Shown: in pieces, positions 52,845 to 60,685 of the stretch | Layout of the letters: each line of letters begins with the position of its first letter | How positions within the stretch are numbered: the first letter of the stretch is position 1 | Assembly (NCBI RefSeq): GCF_900182905.1 | Contig: NZ_FXUF01000011.1 | Span: 1 to 64,000 of the forward strand | Direction of reading: 5' to 3' | Source: Anoxynatronum buryatiense | GTDB taxonomy: Bacteria > Bacillota > Clostridia > Peptostreptococcales > Tindalliaceae | DNA length: 64,000 nt | The notes under the pieces: generated by a model | The model's input: only the letters and a program-made list of their open reading frames with translations | Databases searched by the model: none | What the model was told of the DNA's origin: nothing | Translations under genes and position numbers: made by a program

Positions 52845-53810
52845 GTGCACATTATTGACGTTAAAAATCTGAGTAAACGATTTGGAGATTTTACTGCAGT
52901 GAAAGAGATCAGCTTTTCGGTTGAAAAAGGAGAGGTTTTTGGCTTTCTGGGTCCCAACGGTGCCGGAAAAACCACGACCATTAACATGCTCACAGGGCTT
53001 GCACAACCGACATCCGGTGAAATCATGATTGCCTCACAGGACGGCATTAAAGATATCAAAAAAGTACAGCAGATCATCGGAATCGTTCCGGATGAAAGCA
53101 ACCTGTACGATGAGATGAGTGGGTATGCTAATTTGGTTTTCTGCGCTTCTCTTTACGGCCTGGAGAAGGCAACACGTGAAAAGAGAGCCCTGGAACTTTT
53201 AAAACAGTTTTCCTTGGACAACACAGGCGACAGACCATTCAAAGCTTATTCCAAGGGCATGAAGCGAAAGCTGACCATTGCTGCTGGCATCATTCATGAA
53301 CCGGAAATCCTTTTTCTGGATGAGCCCACCACCGGGATTGATGTGGAAAGCGCCCGACAGATCAGGCATCTGATCAAAACATTGAACGCAAAAGGAACAA
53401 CCATTTTTTTAACCACCCACTACATTGAAGATGCAGAGAGGCTCTGTAACCGTATTGGATTTATTGTCAATGGCAAGGTAATAAAAGTCAGCAAAACCAA
53501 TGATTTGATGAGTGAAGCGCAACAGGAAAACATCGTTGAGTTTTTCATTGAAAAAAGCGAGAGTGAGCTGGAAGCGGCTCTTTTACATCAGTTTCCTCAG
53601 GTTTCCATTAAACAGTCCTCGCCGGACAGCATCAAAATCAGTTCAGTTGAAAGAGTTCAACTGATGCCTTTTATGCGTTTTTTTGAAGCACAAGGTGTTG
53701 TTGTCAGTGAGGCAAGGATTCTGCGCCCTTCCCTGGAAGAAGTTTTTGTCAATATCACCGGGATCGAAATCAATAAACTGAAAAAAGAAAAGGAGGGGAA
53801 AAAGAAATGA
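52845..53810 (+). CDS. ABC exporter ATP-binding protein (NatA/CcmA type)
   Basis: The protein has 321 residues: GPNGAGKTT, a loose signature (YSKGMKRKLTIAAG), Walker B ILFLDEPTTGIDV and switch LTTHYIEDA. A C-terminal domain of about 95 residues follows. GTG at 52845 is the start, 8 bases after AGGAGG. It overlaps the permease gene by four bases. NatA- and DrrA-type exporters expel drugs, Na+ or peptides. The upstream ArsR-type gene is the likely regulator. Confidence 0.92.
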   Translation: MHIIDVKNLSKRFGDFTAVKEISFSVEKGEVFGFLGPNGAGKTTTINMLTGLAQPTSGEIMIASQDGIKDIKKVQQIIGIVPDESNLYDEMSGYANLVFCASLYGLEKATREKRALELLKQFSLDNTGDRPFKAYSKGMKRKLTIAAGIIHEPEILFLDEPTTGIDVESARQIRHLIKTLNAKGTTIFLTTHYIEDAERLCNRIGFIVNGKVIKVSKTNDLMSEAQQENIVEFFIEKSESELEAALLHQFPQVSIKQSSPDSIKISSVERVQLMPFMRFFEAQGVVVSEARILRPSLEEVFVNITGIEINKLKKEKEGKKK

Positions 53811-54541
53811 GACAACGAATGGCTTTCTGGAGTATTTTGGTGAAAGACATGCAGAACTACTATCTTAAGCCGCCGAATATCAGCTGGGGCATCATTTTTC
53901 CCATCTCTTGGACTCTTATGTTCTTTATGCGATCATCAACACCGGTGGATATTCGAGATATTCTCCCGGGGGTCATGGCCTTATCAGTCTTATTTGGCAC
54001 CACCTCCATGCTTGCCGTTACCATTACTTTTGAGCGAAAAAGCCGCTCTTTTGAGCGACTCCTGCTGGCACCCATCAGTCTAAATTTGTTAATGTTGGCC
54101 AAAACCACAGGGGCCATTGTGTTTGGTATTGTCAATGCCTTTGTTCCAGTGCTGTTTGCTTCTTTTCTGGTGGATCTTTCTGGCATTCACTGGGTTACAA
54201 TGATCGTTGGTGTTTTCCTGATTGCGGTTACATCAACTTTCCTGGGACTTTTTATTGCGGTATCTGTCCGCGAAGTTTTTGAAGCTCAGACCTTTTCAAA
54301 TTTTTTCCGTTTCCCCATGATGTTTCTTTGTGGATTGTTCATCCCCATCGAAAGCCTCCCTGTTTTTGTAAGACCCATTTCTTATGTATTGCCGTTGACC
54401 TATGGTGCTGATCTGCTCAAGTTTTCCATTAACCAAAACGGTCATATTCAGCTGTGGATCAGCCTCATTGTTCTGTTGGCTTACAGTGTCGGACTCTTTC
54501 TGATTAGCACCCATAATATTAAGAAAAAATGGATTTACTAG
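53807..54541 (+). CDS. ABC-2 type exporter permease
   Basis: A 244-residue protein with six membrane helices and the ABC-2 core (FERKSRSFERLLLAPISLNLL; FRFPMMFLCGLFIPIESLP; YVLPLTYGADLLKF). It is of the DrrB/NodJ type. Its ATG overlaps the ATPase stop, so the pair is translationally coupled. A single short permease gene suggests a homodimeric channel. Substrate unknown. Confidence 0.9.
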   Translation: MRQRMAFWSILVKDMQNYYLKPPNISWGIIFPISWTLMFFMRSSTPVDIRDILPGVMALSVLFGTTSMLAVTITFERKSRSFERLLLAPISLNLLMLAKTTGAIVFGIVNAFVPVLFASFLVDLSGIHWVTMIVGVFLIAVTSTFLGLFIAVSVREVFEAQTFSNFFRFPMMFLCGLFIPIESLPVFVRPISYVLPLTYGADLLKFSINQNGHIQLWISLIVLLAYSVGLFLISTHNIKKKWIY

Positions 54542-54723
54542 ACCTTTACCAGACACCGATGTGGGTATCGCTCTCTGTTCCCTTAACATTATTGGCTGAA
54601 CCACCTTCCAGTTATCAGGTGCCTTTATACGTAACATGATATTATCTCCCCTGGCGCCCCTACTGAATATTCTGGCAGCCTTGGAAATCTTGTCAGTGTT
54701 TTTCGAAAAGATGAGAAAACCGC

Positions 54724-54764
54724 CAGCGCCTGCTGTTTAGCGCAGCGAGTTCAGGCGCTGTTTT
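54724..54764 (+). terminator. Terminator after the ArsR-linked ABC operon
   Basis: CAGCGCCTG (54724-54732) and CAGGCGCTG (54752-54760) form a perfect 9-base stem followed by TTTT. The loop holds a smaller CTG/CAG pairing. It lies about 180 bases after the permease stop and before RNA element copy B. Confidence 0.65.
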
Positions 54765-54792
54765 CGAGACTTTTGACTAAAAACACACAAGA

Positions 54793-54838
54793 TTGGAGTC
54801 CGCTGCCCTGACCAAAGCCCTTTGACTCCAACTTCGAG
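54793..54838 (+). repeat. 46-nt conserved RNA element, copy B
   Basis: This plus-strand sequence (begins TTGGAGTCCGCTGCCCTGAC) matches copy A at 28477-28432 at 38 of 46 positions. TTGGAGT pairs with ACTCCAA to close a 7-base stem; inside are a conserved unpaired CCGCTGCCCTGAC and a small hairpin CAAA-GCCC-TTTG. An intrinsic terminator follows at once. It lies downstream of a first terminator, so it may be a separate small transcript. Confidence 0.7.
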
Positions 54839-54862
54839 CCTGCCCCAACGCAGGCTTTTTTT
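54838..54862 (+). terminator. Intrinsic terminator attached to RNA element copy B
   Basis: GCCTGC (54838-54843), a 6-base loop, GCAGGC (54850-54855) and seven T make a classic rho-independent terminator on the plus strand. Confidence 0.85.
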
Positions 54863-54973
54863 ATCGCCTATTCCATCAAAGTAACTGTAGGACGTCATTG
54901 ACTATGATCTCGTTCTATTTATTGCCGGCCCGAATCTGCCTTAAACGTGTAGAAGGAAGAGTCATCAAGATGA

Positions 54974-55002
54974 TTGACCGAAATTTAAGATCCGGATATA
55001 AT
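54974..55002 (+). promoter_or_regulatory. Promoter of the YjiH-type gene
   Basis: TTGACC (54974-54979), a 17-base spacer and TATAAT (54997-55002) form a strong sigma-A promoter about 50 bases before the ATG. Confidence 0.8.
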
Positions 55003-55051
55003 GGGTTTGTTATGCATCAGATCATTAAGCATCAATGTAAAGGAGCCTTTC

Positions 55052-56377
55052 ATGGATACAAAATCAGATGACACAACACGACAAACTCCCCCAAAAGTGC
55101 TCAGTCTTATGAAGTTTATCCTAAACAGCACCATCGGCATTTGCATTTATTTCATTCCCTTTACCATTGCCGGCAGAAAAACGATTTTACTGGATCATCT
55201 GGTCACCGCCATCACACGAAATGCCCTGACTTTTGGCGCTTTGGTGACACTGGGAATGATTCTTGCGGGAAGCCTGCTGCCATTTTATGAAAAAAGCTGG
55301 AAACGGGATGTGCCCTCGGTGATTATCACCTGCCTGAAACTGCTGGGCGCAGCTCTTGGGGTAATGGCATTTTTTCACCTGGGCCCTGAATGGTTACTGG
55401 CCTCAGACATGCTGCCGCTCTTGTTTTATACCATCGCCACTTCAGTTGCCCTGATTGTTCCCCTGGGATCTTTTTTCTTAACCTTTCTGACCGACTACGG
55501 CTTAATCGGTTTTCTGGGTGTTATCCTGCAGCCGGTGATGAGGCCTGTCTGGAAGATTCCGGGAAGTGCCGCAGTGAATGTGGTCGCTTCTGTTGTGGGG
55601 AGTTTTTCAGTGGGTATTTTCATGGCAGACCAGTTTTTCAGGGATCAGATGTACACCCGCCGGGAAACAGCCATCGTTATCACCGGATTTTCAACGGTTT
55701 CAACCGCATTTTTCGTCATCGTTGCCCGCAACCTGGACCTGATGTCCATATGGCCCACTTTTTTCGGCGCATCAATCGTGGTCACTTGTTTGGTAACTGC
55801 CATCACTGTCCACTTACCTCCCCTAAAACATTTTGGAGAAGAAGCGCCACCCGAAAAGGCAGAACAGGTGACAAAAGGCCATCTTTTCTCGCGCGCCTTA
55901 CACCAGGCCACTTTGGAAGCTGGAAATAATCAGCAGGCGCTGAAATGCATGCTTAAGAATGTTAAAGAAGGCATCATCATGAGCCTTCGTTTTCTTCCCC
56001 TGATTCTATCCATTGGCACCATCGCGTTTTATATGGCCAGAATGACGCCATTCTTCGATTTTGCCGCTAATGTTTTCCATCCCCTTGTTCGCCTTTTGGG
56101 TATTCCAGATTCACTTGCTGTTACGAAAGCCATTGTGACAGCAGGCGTTGACGTCACCATGCCTTCATTGATGATGGCTGGTATGGAAGCCTCTTTGGCC
56201 GCACGGTTTACCGTGGGTGTGTTTTCCATTTCGTCGGTACTGTTTCTGGCAGGCACCGTCCCCTGCATTCTGAGCACCACCATTGGAATAACTCTCAAAG
56301 ACCTGATGGTGATTCTTGCACTGAGAATGTTTTTTTCGCTGATCCTGTTGAGTCTGCTGATTCGCTTGATTTTTTGA
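55052..56377 (+). CDS. YjiH family membrane protein (nucleoside-recognition/Gate domain)
   Basis: A 441-residue protein with about ten membrane helices. Marks include FIPFTIAGRKTILLDHLVTAI near the N-terminus, VASVVGSFSVGIFMADQFF, and the late ATKAIVTAGVDVTMPSLM-like segment (VTKAIVTAGVDVTMPSLMM). These are of the YjiH/Gate-domain family, presumed solute transporters with no proven substrate. AAAGGAG precedes the ATG at 55052; the frame upstream to 55001 starts inside the promoter. It stands alone and converges on tatA. Confidence 0.8.
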   Translation: MDTKSDDTTRQTPPKVLSLMKFILNSTIGICIYFIPFTIAGRKTILLDHLVTAITRNALTFGALVTLGMILAGSLLPFYEKSWKRDVPSVIITCLKLLGAALGVMAFFHLGPEWLLASDMLPLLFYTIATSVALIVPLGSFFLTFLTDYGLIGFLGVILQPVMRPVWKIPGSAAVNVVASVVGSFSVGIFMADQFFRDQMYTRRETAIVITGFSTVSTAFFVIVARNLDLMSIWPTFFGASIVVTCLVTAITVHLPPLKHFGEEAPPEKAEQVTKGHLFSRALHQATLEAGNNQQALKCMLKNVKEGIIMSLRFLPLILSIGTIAFYMARMTPFFDFAANVFHPLVRLLGIPDSLAVTKAIVTAGVDVTMPSLMMAGMEASLAARFTVGVFSISSVLFLAGTVPCILSTTIGITLKDLMVILALRMFFSLILLSLLIRLIF

Positions 56378-56468
56378 CCACACATTCCACAATTTCCAGA
56401 AACGCCTGATCGTTGAGTTTTAGGAAAATACCTGTCTGTCGTTTCATAACGTTGGTCTTTTTTTCCAA

Positions 56469-56503
56469 AAAACCACCTGCCTCTTTTTGGGGCAGGTGGT
56501 TTT
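56469..56503. terminator. Bidirectional intrinsic terminator
   Basis: AAAACCACCTGCC (56469-56481) and GGCAGGTGGTTTT (56491-56503) form a perfect 13-base stem with a 9-base loop. It ends both the YjiH gene and the converging tatA operon. Confidence 0.9.
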
Positions 56504-56512
56504 GGCAGCATG

Positions 56513-56692
56513 TTATTCTTTGTTGTCTTCAATGTCTATCGACTTGGTAATTTCTCTGGAAGCCTTTCGAAATTCCCCGATACCGTTTCCAATCGCTTTT
56601 CCGATCTCCGGTACCTTTGAAGGGCCAAATATCAGCAATGCAATCCCAAACACCACCAGTAATTCCTGAAACCCTATTCTTCCAAAACCCAT
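56513..56692 (-). CDS. tatA: TatA-type twin-arginine translocase subunit
   Basis: A 59-residue protein with the TatA/E plan: a single helix (about 8-21), the FGP hinge at 22-24, an amphipathic helix (VPEIGKAIGNGIGEFRKA) and an acidic tail. TatA assembles the pore that carries folded proteins across the membrane. GAGGTG precedes the ATG at 56692. It is the last gene of the flavoprotein operon, whose reductase has a twin-arginine signal, so it appears dedicated to that cargo. TatC is not in this window. Confidence 0.9.
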   Translation of the reverse strand: MGFGRIGFQELLVVFGIALLIFGPSKVPEIGKAIGNGIGEFRKASREITKSIDIEDNKE

Positions 56693-56755
56693 TTTTTTCA
56701 CCTCGTTTTCTGTTCCCATCAAAACCCTGCGTTTGATCAGTTCTTATGGCAATCC

Positions 56756-58279
56756 CTATGCTTTCGAAGCTTCCTGCCCGGCAATGCGACCAAAGACGAT
56801 GCAATCGGCAATGGCAACACCGCCCAATCGAACAGCCCCGTGAACTCCGCCTGTGATTTCGCCGGCGGCATAGAGTCCTTCTATTGGTTCGAAATCCTGG
56901 TTGATTACCTGGGTTTTTTCATTGGTAACTAACCCACCCATGGTATGATGCACACGTGGCCAGAGTCGGGCAGCGTAGAAAGGCCCTGCTTCAGTTGGCT
57001 GTGCTCCTTCCAGAATGGCACAGTTGAAATCATCGTCTTTTCCCTGGATCACCATTGAATTCCAACGGTCAAGGGTTTCACTAAACGCGGCCGAATCCAT
57101 GTTATATTCCTGTACCAGTTCGTCGATGGTGTCAAACTTCTTTACCGCTCCGTTTTCCAGTCCTTTTTCCAGTATATGAGGCAGCACCTGGCGTTCCACT
57201 GCATAGGAATCACCAATAATGAGAACAGGTTCACCGATGGCAATGATGGCGTCCGCCCTTACCTTACGATTACCGGTTTCGGCAATGAACCGTTTGGCGT
57301 CCTGGGGATTGACCATCAATCCGTACCCGACCAGACGCTCGCAGAACTGGGGGACGTAACCGAAACCCTTTTCGTCGGGGCTTGTCCAGGGGCCCAACTG
57401 AATCCAATCCATGTGAACATCCATGGCGTTCACTTTCAAGGCTTCCCGCAGTGCTTCACCGGTAGCTCCCACATGGTTAGTTGTTTCAAATTCTTCCGTA
57501 ATACGAGGGTCCTGTAAGATCCGCATGCGGGCATCCCCTGAAAAGCCTCCGCTGGCCAGCACCACTGCTTTGTTGGCTTTGATAAACAGTTCTGTTCCGC
57601 TGTCTTCATCTCCAAAGCGGTAACCGTCTCTCATTTTTATGCCCACAATTCGCTTCTCATCGCTCTGAATAAGTCCTGTGAGCTTGCGGCCATTAATGGA
57701 GGAAACGCCGAGAGATTCAAGTTTTGCAGCCATGGCCAGAATAATGTCAGATCCGGTTCCATTACTGGTGGTGTGTGTTCTGGGAACAGAATGGCCGCCA
57801 TGAAAGGCGATTCGAATATATTCCACCCCAAGATGATCCATGGTCCATTCCAGGGCCTCATTGGATTTTTCCGTCAACACTTTGACTTTTTCCGGATGAT
57901 TCAGAAAAGACCCTGAACGCATCATATCTTCTGCCATTTTTTCTGCGGAATCTTCAATTCCATTTGCTGCCTGCATGGCTGTTCCTGCACAGGAAAAATC
58001 ACCGCCATTGATCATGGAGTTACCGCCAATTAAAGGCATTTTTTCAATCAACATCACATCGGCGCCCGTTTCTTTCGCTTCAATGGCCGCTGCAAAGCCG
58101 GCAAAGCCGCTGCCGACAACTAGCACATCTGTTTCCTCATTCCAGACAATGTCTTTGTCTGATTGAGTGTCTTCGGCAAGCTGGCTCACACAACCCGGCA
58201 GCAGGCTGACTCCCGCCAGGGCTGCTCCAGCTATTGTGGCTTGTTTTAAAAACTTTCTTCTGTCAAGTGATTGGCTCAT
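56756..58279 (-). CDS. Tat-exported FAD-dependent fumarate-reductase-like flavoprotein
   Basis: The protein has 507 residues. Its twin-arginine signal (SLDRRKFLKQ, residues 4-13) is followed by a hydrophobic stretch and a lipobox (LLPGC, Cys30), so it is a Tat-exported lipoprotein. The FAD fold has VVGSGFAGFAAAIEA at 55-69. Active-site features of fumarate/urocanate reductases are present: GGHSVPRTHTT, ETGNRKVRAD, HHTMGG and GAVRLGG. It likely reduces an alpha,beta-unsaturated acid outside the cell as an electron acceptor; the substrate is unknown. It lacks the heme and FMN domains, the latter being encoded next door. ATG at 58279 has GGAGG at 7 bases. Confidence 0.9.
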   Translation of the reverse strand: MSQSLDRRKFLKQATIAGAALAGVSLLPGCVSQLAEDTQSDKDIVWNEETDVLVVGSGFAGFAAAIEAKETGADVMLIEKMPLIGGNSMINGGDFSCAGTAMQAANGIEDSAEKMAEDMMRSGSFLNHPEKVKVLTEKSNEALEWTMDHLGVEYIRIAFHGGHSVPRTHTTSNGTGSDIILAMAAKLESLGVSSINGRKLTGLIQSDEKRIVGIKMRDGYRFGDEDSGTELFIKANKAVVLASGGFSGDARMRILQDPRITEEFETTNHVGATGEALREALKVNAMDVHMDWIQLGPWTSPDEKGFGYVPQFCERLVGYGLMVNPQDAKRFIAETGNRKVRADAIIAIGEPVLIIGDSYAVERQVLPHILEKGLENGAVKKFDTIDELVQEYNMDSAAFSETLDRWNSMVIQGKDDDFNCAILEGAQPTEAGPFYAARLWPRVHHTMGGLVTNEKTQVINQDFEPIEGLYAAGEITGGVHGAVRLGGVAIADCIVFGRIAGQEASKA

Positions 58280-58324
58280 GTTCATCCCTCCAATAATTTT
58301 TACTGTATCGTTTCTGCTCTCCGG

Positions 58325-58705
58325 TTACTCGACTTTCGACAAAGCATCTTCTATGGCCGTTATAACGCCACCGCTGGAACCTGTCGCCCCGGCAACCGCG
58401 TCAATGCCTTCGATTGTTTGCTTTTGAAGTACTTCATCAATGACTGCCTTGAAAGCACCCTCAGAAAGCCCCGGGGTATCACCGGATTCAATCACTTCGA
58501 TTGCCGTGATCACGGTTCCTTCGAGTATCACTTCTGCAACTATTTCACTGGCATACCCTTGTCCGGTTCCGGTAACCGTCTGAACTGTTACTGGTTCATC
58601 CGTCGCTCCAGCGCCACCACAACCACCGAGCGCAATTGACATCAAAATCAACAGCATCAGCATCGGCATCCTGGCGTTTTTATTGCTTTTATCTGCTTTG
58701 ATCAT
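58325..58705 (-). CDS. FMN-binding (flavinylated) lipoprotein
   Basis: A 126-residue protein: signal peptide with lipobox IALGGC (Cys29), then an FMN-binding domain ending DAVAGATGSS at 102-111. In this family the threonine of the GAT motif (here Thr108) is linked to FMN by ApbE. It would pass electrons on the outer face of the membrane to the flavoprotein reductase encoded 45 bases later. ATG at 58705 lies 10 bases after AGGAGG; TTG at 58711 is possible. A sigma-54 promoter lies upstream. Confidence 0.87.
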   Translation of the reverse strand: MIKADKSNKNARMPMLMLLILMSIALGGCGGAGATDEPVTVQTVTGTGQGYASEIVAEVILEGTVITAIEVIESGDTPGLSEGAFKAVIDEVLQKQTIEGIDAVAGATGSSGGVITAIEDALSKVE

Positions 58706-58760
58706 TTTCAATCATCCTCCTTTCATTTTCGTTCATTATCTCTCTCTTTCCCCTTAATAA

Positions 58761-58776
58761 AGCATGAAGCATGCCA
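58761..58776 (-). promoter_or_regulatory. Sigma-54 promoter of the flavoprotein operon
   Basis: On the minus strand TGGCATGCTTCATGCT contains GG and GC exactly 10 bases apart, matching the -24/-12 consensus (TGGCAC-N5-TTGCW). Transcription would start about 45 bases before the lipoprotein ATG. The adjacent gene encodes a sigma-54 activator. Confidence 0.75.
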
Positions 58777-58816
58777 ACTTGGAAATTTTGTTAAATATTA
58801 AACAGTTTTTCATCCC

Positions 58817-58831
58817 CATGATGCATTTGCA
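58817..58831. promoter_or_regulatory. Possible activator half-site near the sigma-54 promoter
   Basis: CATGATGCATTTGCA resembles CATGATTTGCA in the inverted repeat before the activator gene (60430-60450). It lies about 70-80 bases upstream of the predicted transcription start. A second match, TGCAACATC, is at 58895-58903. Confidence 0.4.
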
Positions 58832-58919
58832 GTGAAATTTTTCATTTTCGCCCTAACAATCGTTCACACTTTCTTTAAGTAAATGTATCCATTCTGCAAC
58901 ATCTTCAATTTCGCACGAA

Positions 58920-58947
58920 AAAAACGTTGCCATTTGACAACGTTTTT
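58920..58947 (-). terminator. Intrinsic terminator of the sigma-54 activator gene
   Basis: On the minus strand AAAAACGTTG and CAACGTTTTT form a perfect 10-base stem with an 8-base loop, followed by further T. It separates the activator gene from its target operon. Confidence 0.85.
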
Positions 58948-58987
58948 GACTCTTGATAACCTTTCATTACTTTTGACGACTTTTGAC
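58944..58987. repeat. TTTTGAC direct repeats
   Basis: TTTTGAC occurs at 58944-58950, 58971-58977 and 58981-58987. The last two are 10 bases apart, one helical turn. They lie between the activator stop and its terminator, about 200 bases from the sigma-54 promoter, and might be protein-binding sites. Confidence 0.4.
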
Positions 58988-58992
58988 AGCGT

Positions 58993-60408
58993 TTATTTCT
59001 GCAGATGATACGACTTCATTTTTCTGTAAAGTGCAGTGCGATGAATGCCCAATTTCTCGGCTGTCTCATTGAGTTTTCCGCCGCAGTTTGCCAGCATATA
59101 CTGAATGTACTTTTTTTCAACAGTTTCAGTCACTTCTTTGAGTGTTCCTTCCAGACCAAGCAGTTTAAATTCATGACCTTCTGCTAATGATGCTGCTGAT
59201 GCGATTCCGGTTAAATCAAACAGGTCTTGGGAGAGGGTACTTAACCTGCAAATGACGCGGCGCTCCACTTCGTTTTTCAACTCACGCACATTTCCCGGCC
59301 AGCTATGGTGCTGAAAGGCATTAAGCGTATCTGCATCCAATGTGACATCCAAATCGTACTTTTTATTCAATACATCCAAATAATGATTCACCAGCGGGAG
59401 AATATCTTCAGGACGTTCGCGAAGCGAGGGGATTGCAATGGGAAATACATTCAGACGATAAAAGAGATCCTGGCGGAAAGTGCCTTCATCTTTCATTTTA
59501 TCGAGATTTTTATGGGTAGCAGCAATGAGGCGAAAATTGATTTTTCTTCCAGCATGACTTCCCACCCGGCGCACCACGCTGTCTTCCAAAACCCTCAGAA
59601 GCTTGGACTGCAGGTGAAGAGGGAGCTCAGCGATTTCGTCCAGGAACAAGGTGCCCCCATCAGCTGCTTCGATCAACCCGATGTTTCCTTCTGGATTAGC
59701 ACCGGTAAATGCACCTTTTTCATAACCGAACAACTCGGATTCCACAAGATTTTCAGGCAGTGCCCCACAGTTTACCGATATAAAAGGACCTTCTGCCTGT
59801 TTGCTGTGACGGTGCAGGTATTTTGCCAGCACTTCTTTTCCTGTTCCGGTTTCACCATGAAGAAGCACAATGCTGTCTGTGGAGGCAACTGCATTGGCTG
59901 ACAGGATTGCCTGCTGCATTTTCGGGCTGGAGGCTATGAAATTTTCCTGTTCCAACAGACACCTGCGCAAGTACTCAACTTCTCTTTTTCGCTGAGCAAC
60001 AGCTTCACTGGATTCGCTGCTGATAAACTGATCAATGAGAGCTTTGGGCCGGGCACTGGTGATCACCAGTTCCACTTCTCCATTTTGATCAAAAACCGGT
60101 GTGCTGGTGGACAGATAGGTCAGGTTCATCTTTGTTGTCAGCAGACTGGTCACGGCAGCTCTTTTCTCCACCGCCTCAATAGCGTTGGTTTTGGTGTAAT
60201 GGCCCTTTGCCACCAGATCTTTCACATTGGAGTTAAGGAATTGAGACAATGACAAATCCAAAACCAATGCCGTGGTTGAGTTGGAGAGCAGCACATTTCC
60301 CTCCCGGTCTGTTACGAACATAGGGTCTGGGAGGTTTTGCAGAATATGACGCAACTGACTCTGTTCGCCATTCTTGATACCATCTGTCTTCTTCAGTTTT
60401 TTGGTCAT
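58993..60408 (-). CDS. Sigma-54-dependent transcriptional activator (PAS-AAA-Fis)
   Basis: The protein has 471 residues: a PAS sensor at about 15-120, an AAA+ domain with Walker A GETGTGKE at 185-192, the sigma-54 contact loop GAFTGA at 232-237, Walker B GGTLFLDEIA and the arginine-rich VFPIAIPSLRERPEDI. A C-terminal Fis-type helix-turn-helix (NETAEKLGIHRTALYRKM) follows. ATG at 60408 is preferred over GTG codons just upstream. It would bind upstream sites and switch on the flavoprotein operon, through the sigma-54 promoter at 58761, when its PAS domain senses a ligand, possibly the electron acceptor. Confidence 0.92.
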   Translation of the reverse strand: MTKKLKKTDGIKNGEQSQLRHILQNLPDPMFVTDREGNVLLSNSTTALVLDLSLSQFLNSNVKDLVAKGHYTKTNAIEAVEKRAAVTSLLTTKMNLTYLSTSTPVFDQNGEVELVITSARPKALIDQFISSESSEAVAQRKREVEYLRRCLLEQENFIASSPKMQQAILSANAVASTDSIVLLHGETGTGKEVLAKYLHRHSKQAEGPFISVNCGALPENLVESELFGYEKGAFTGANPEGNIGLIEAADGGTLFLDEIAELPLHLQSKLLRVLEDSVVRRVGSHAGRKINFRLIAATHKNLDKMKDEGTFRQDLFYRLNVFPIAIPSLRERPEDILPLVNHYLDVLNKKYDLDVTLDADTLNAFQHHSWPGNVRELKNEVERRVICRLSTLSQDLFDLTGIASAASLAEGHEFKLLGLEGTLKEVTETVEKKYIQYMLANCGGKLNETAEKLGIHRTALYRKMKSYHLQK

Positions 60409-60429
60409 TTTGAGCACCACCTGTTTAGA

Positions 60430-60450
60430 ACATGATTTGCAACATCATGT
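60430..60450. promoter_or_regulatory. Inverted repeat before the sigma-54 activator gene
   Basis: ACATGAT (60430-60436) and ATCATGT (60444-60450) are perfect 7-base arms around TTGCAAC, just upstream of the start. Partial matches occur upstream of the sigma-54 promoter, so it may be the activator's own binding site. Confidence 0.5.
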
Positions 60451-60605
60451 CTTTTGCACCGCATACTTGTCATTCATTTTAAATCATTTTTTGCATAAAC
60501 AAAAGCTTTTCGCAGATTAATGTTAAGCATTGCTTTCGGGCTGCCGTGTTTAACTTTTGTAAAACATCAGATGAAATAATCATTAAACTCCAGATATATG
60601 GCATC

Positions 60606-60653
60606 AAAAAACTCCCCTGGCTGAATCCGTTTTACAGGATTACGACAGGGGAG
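60606..60653 (-). terminator. Intrinsic terminator of the LysM-hydrolase gene
   Basis: On the minus strand CTCCCCTG pairs with CAGGGGAG, with an inner AATCC/GGATT pairing, followed by six T. It lies about 35 bases after the stop. Confidence 0.85.
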
Positions 60654-60685
60654 CCCGTTTGTCAACAGTATGTGGCGTTGTTTTT

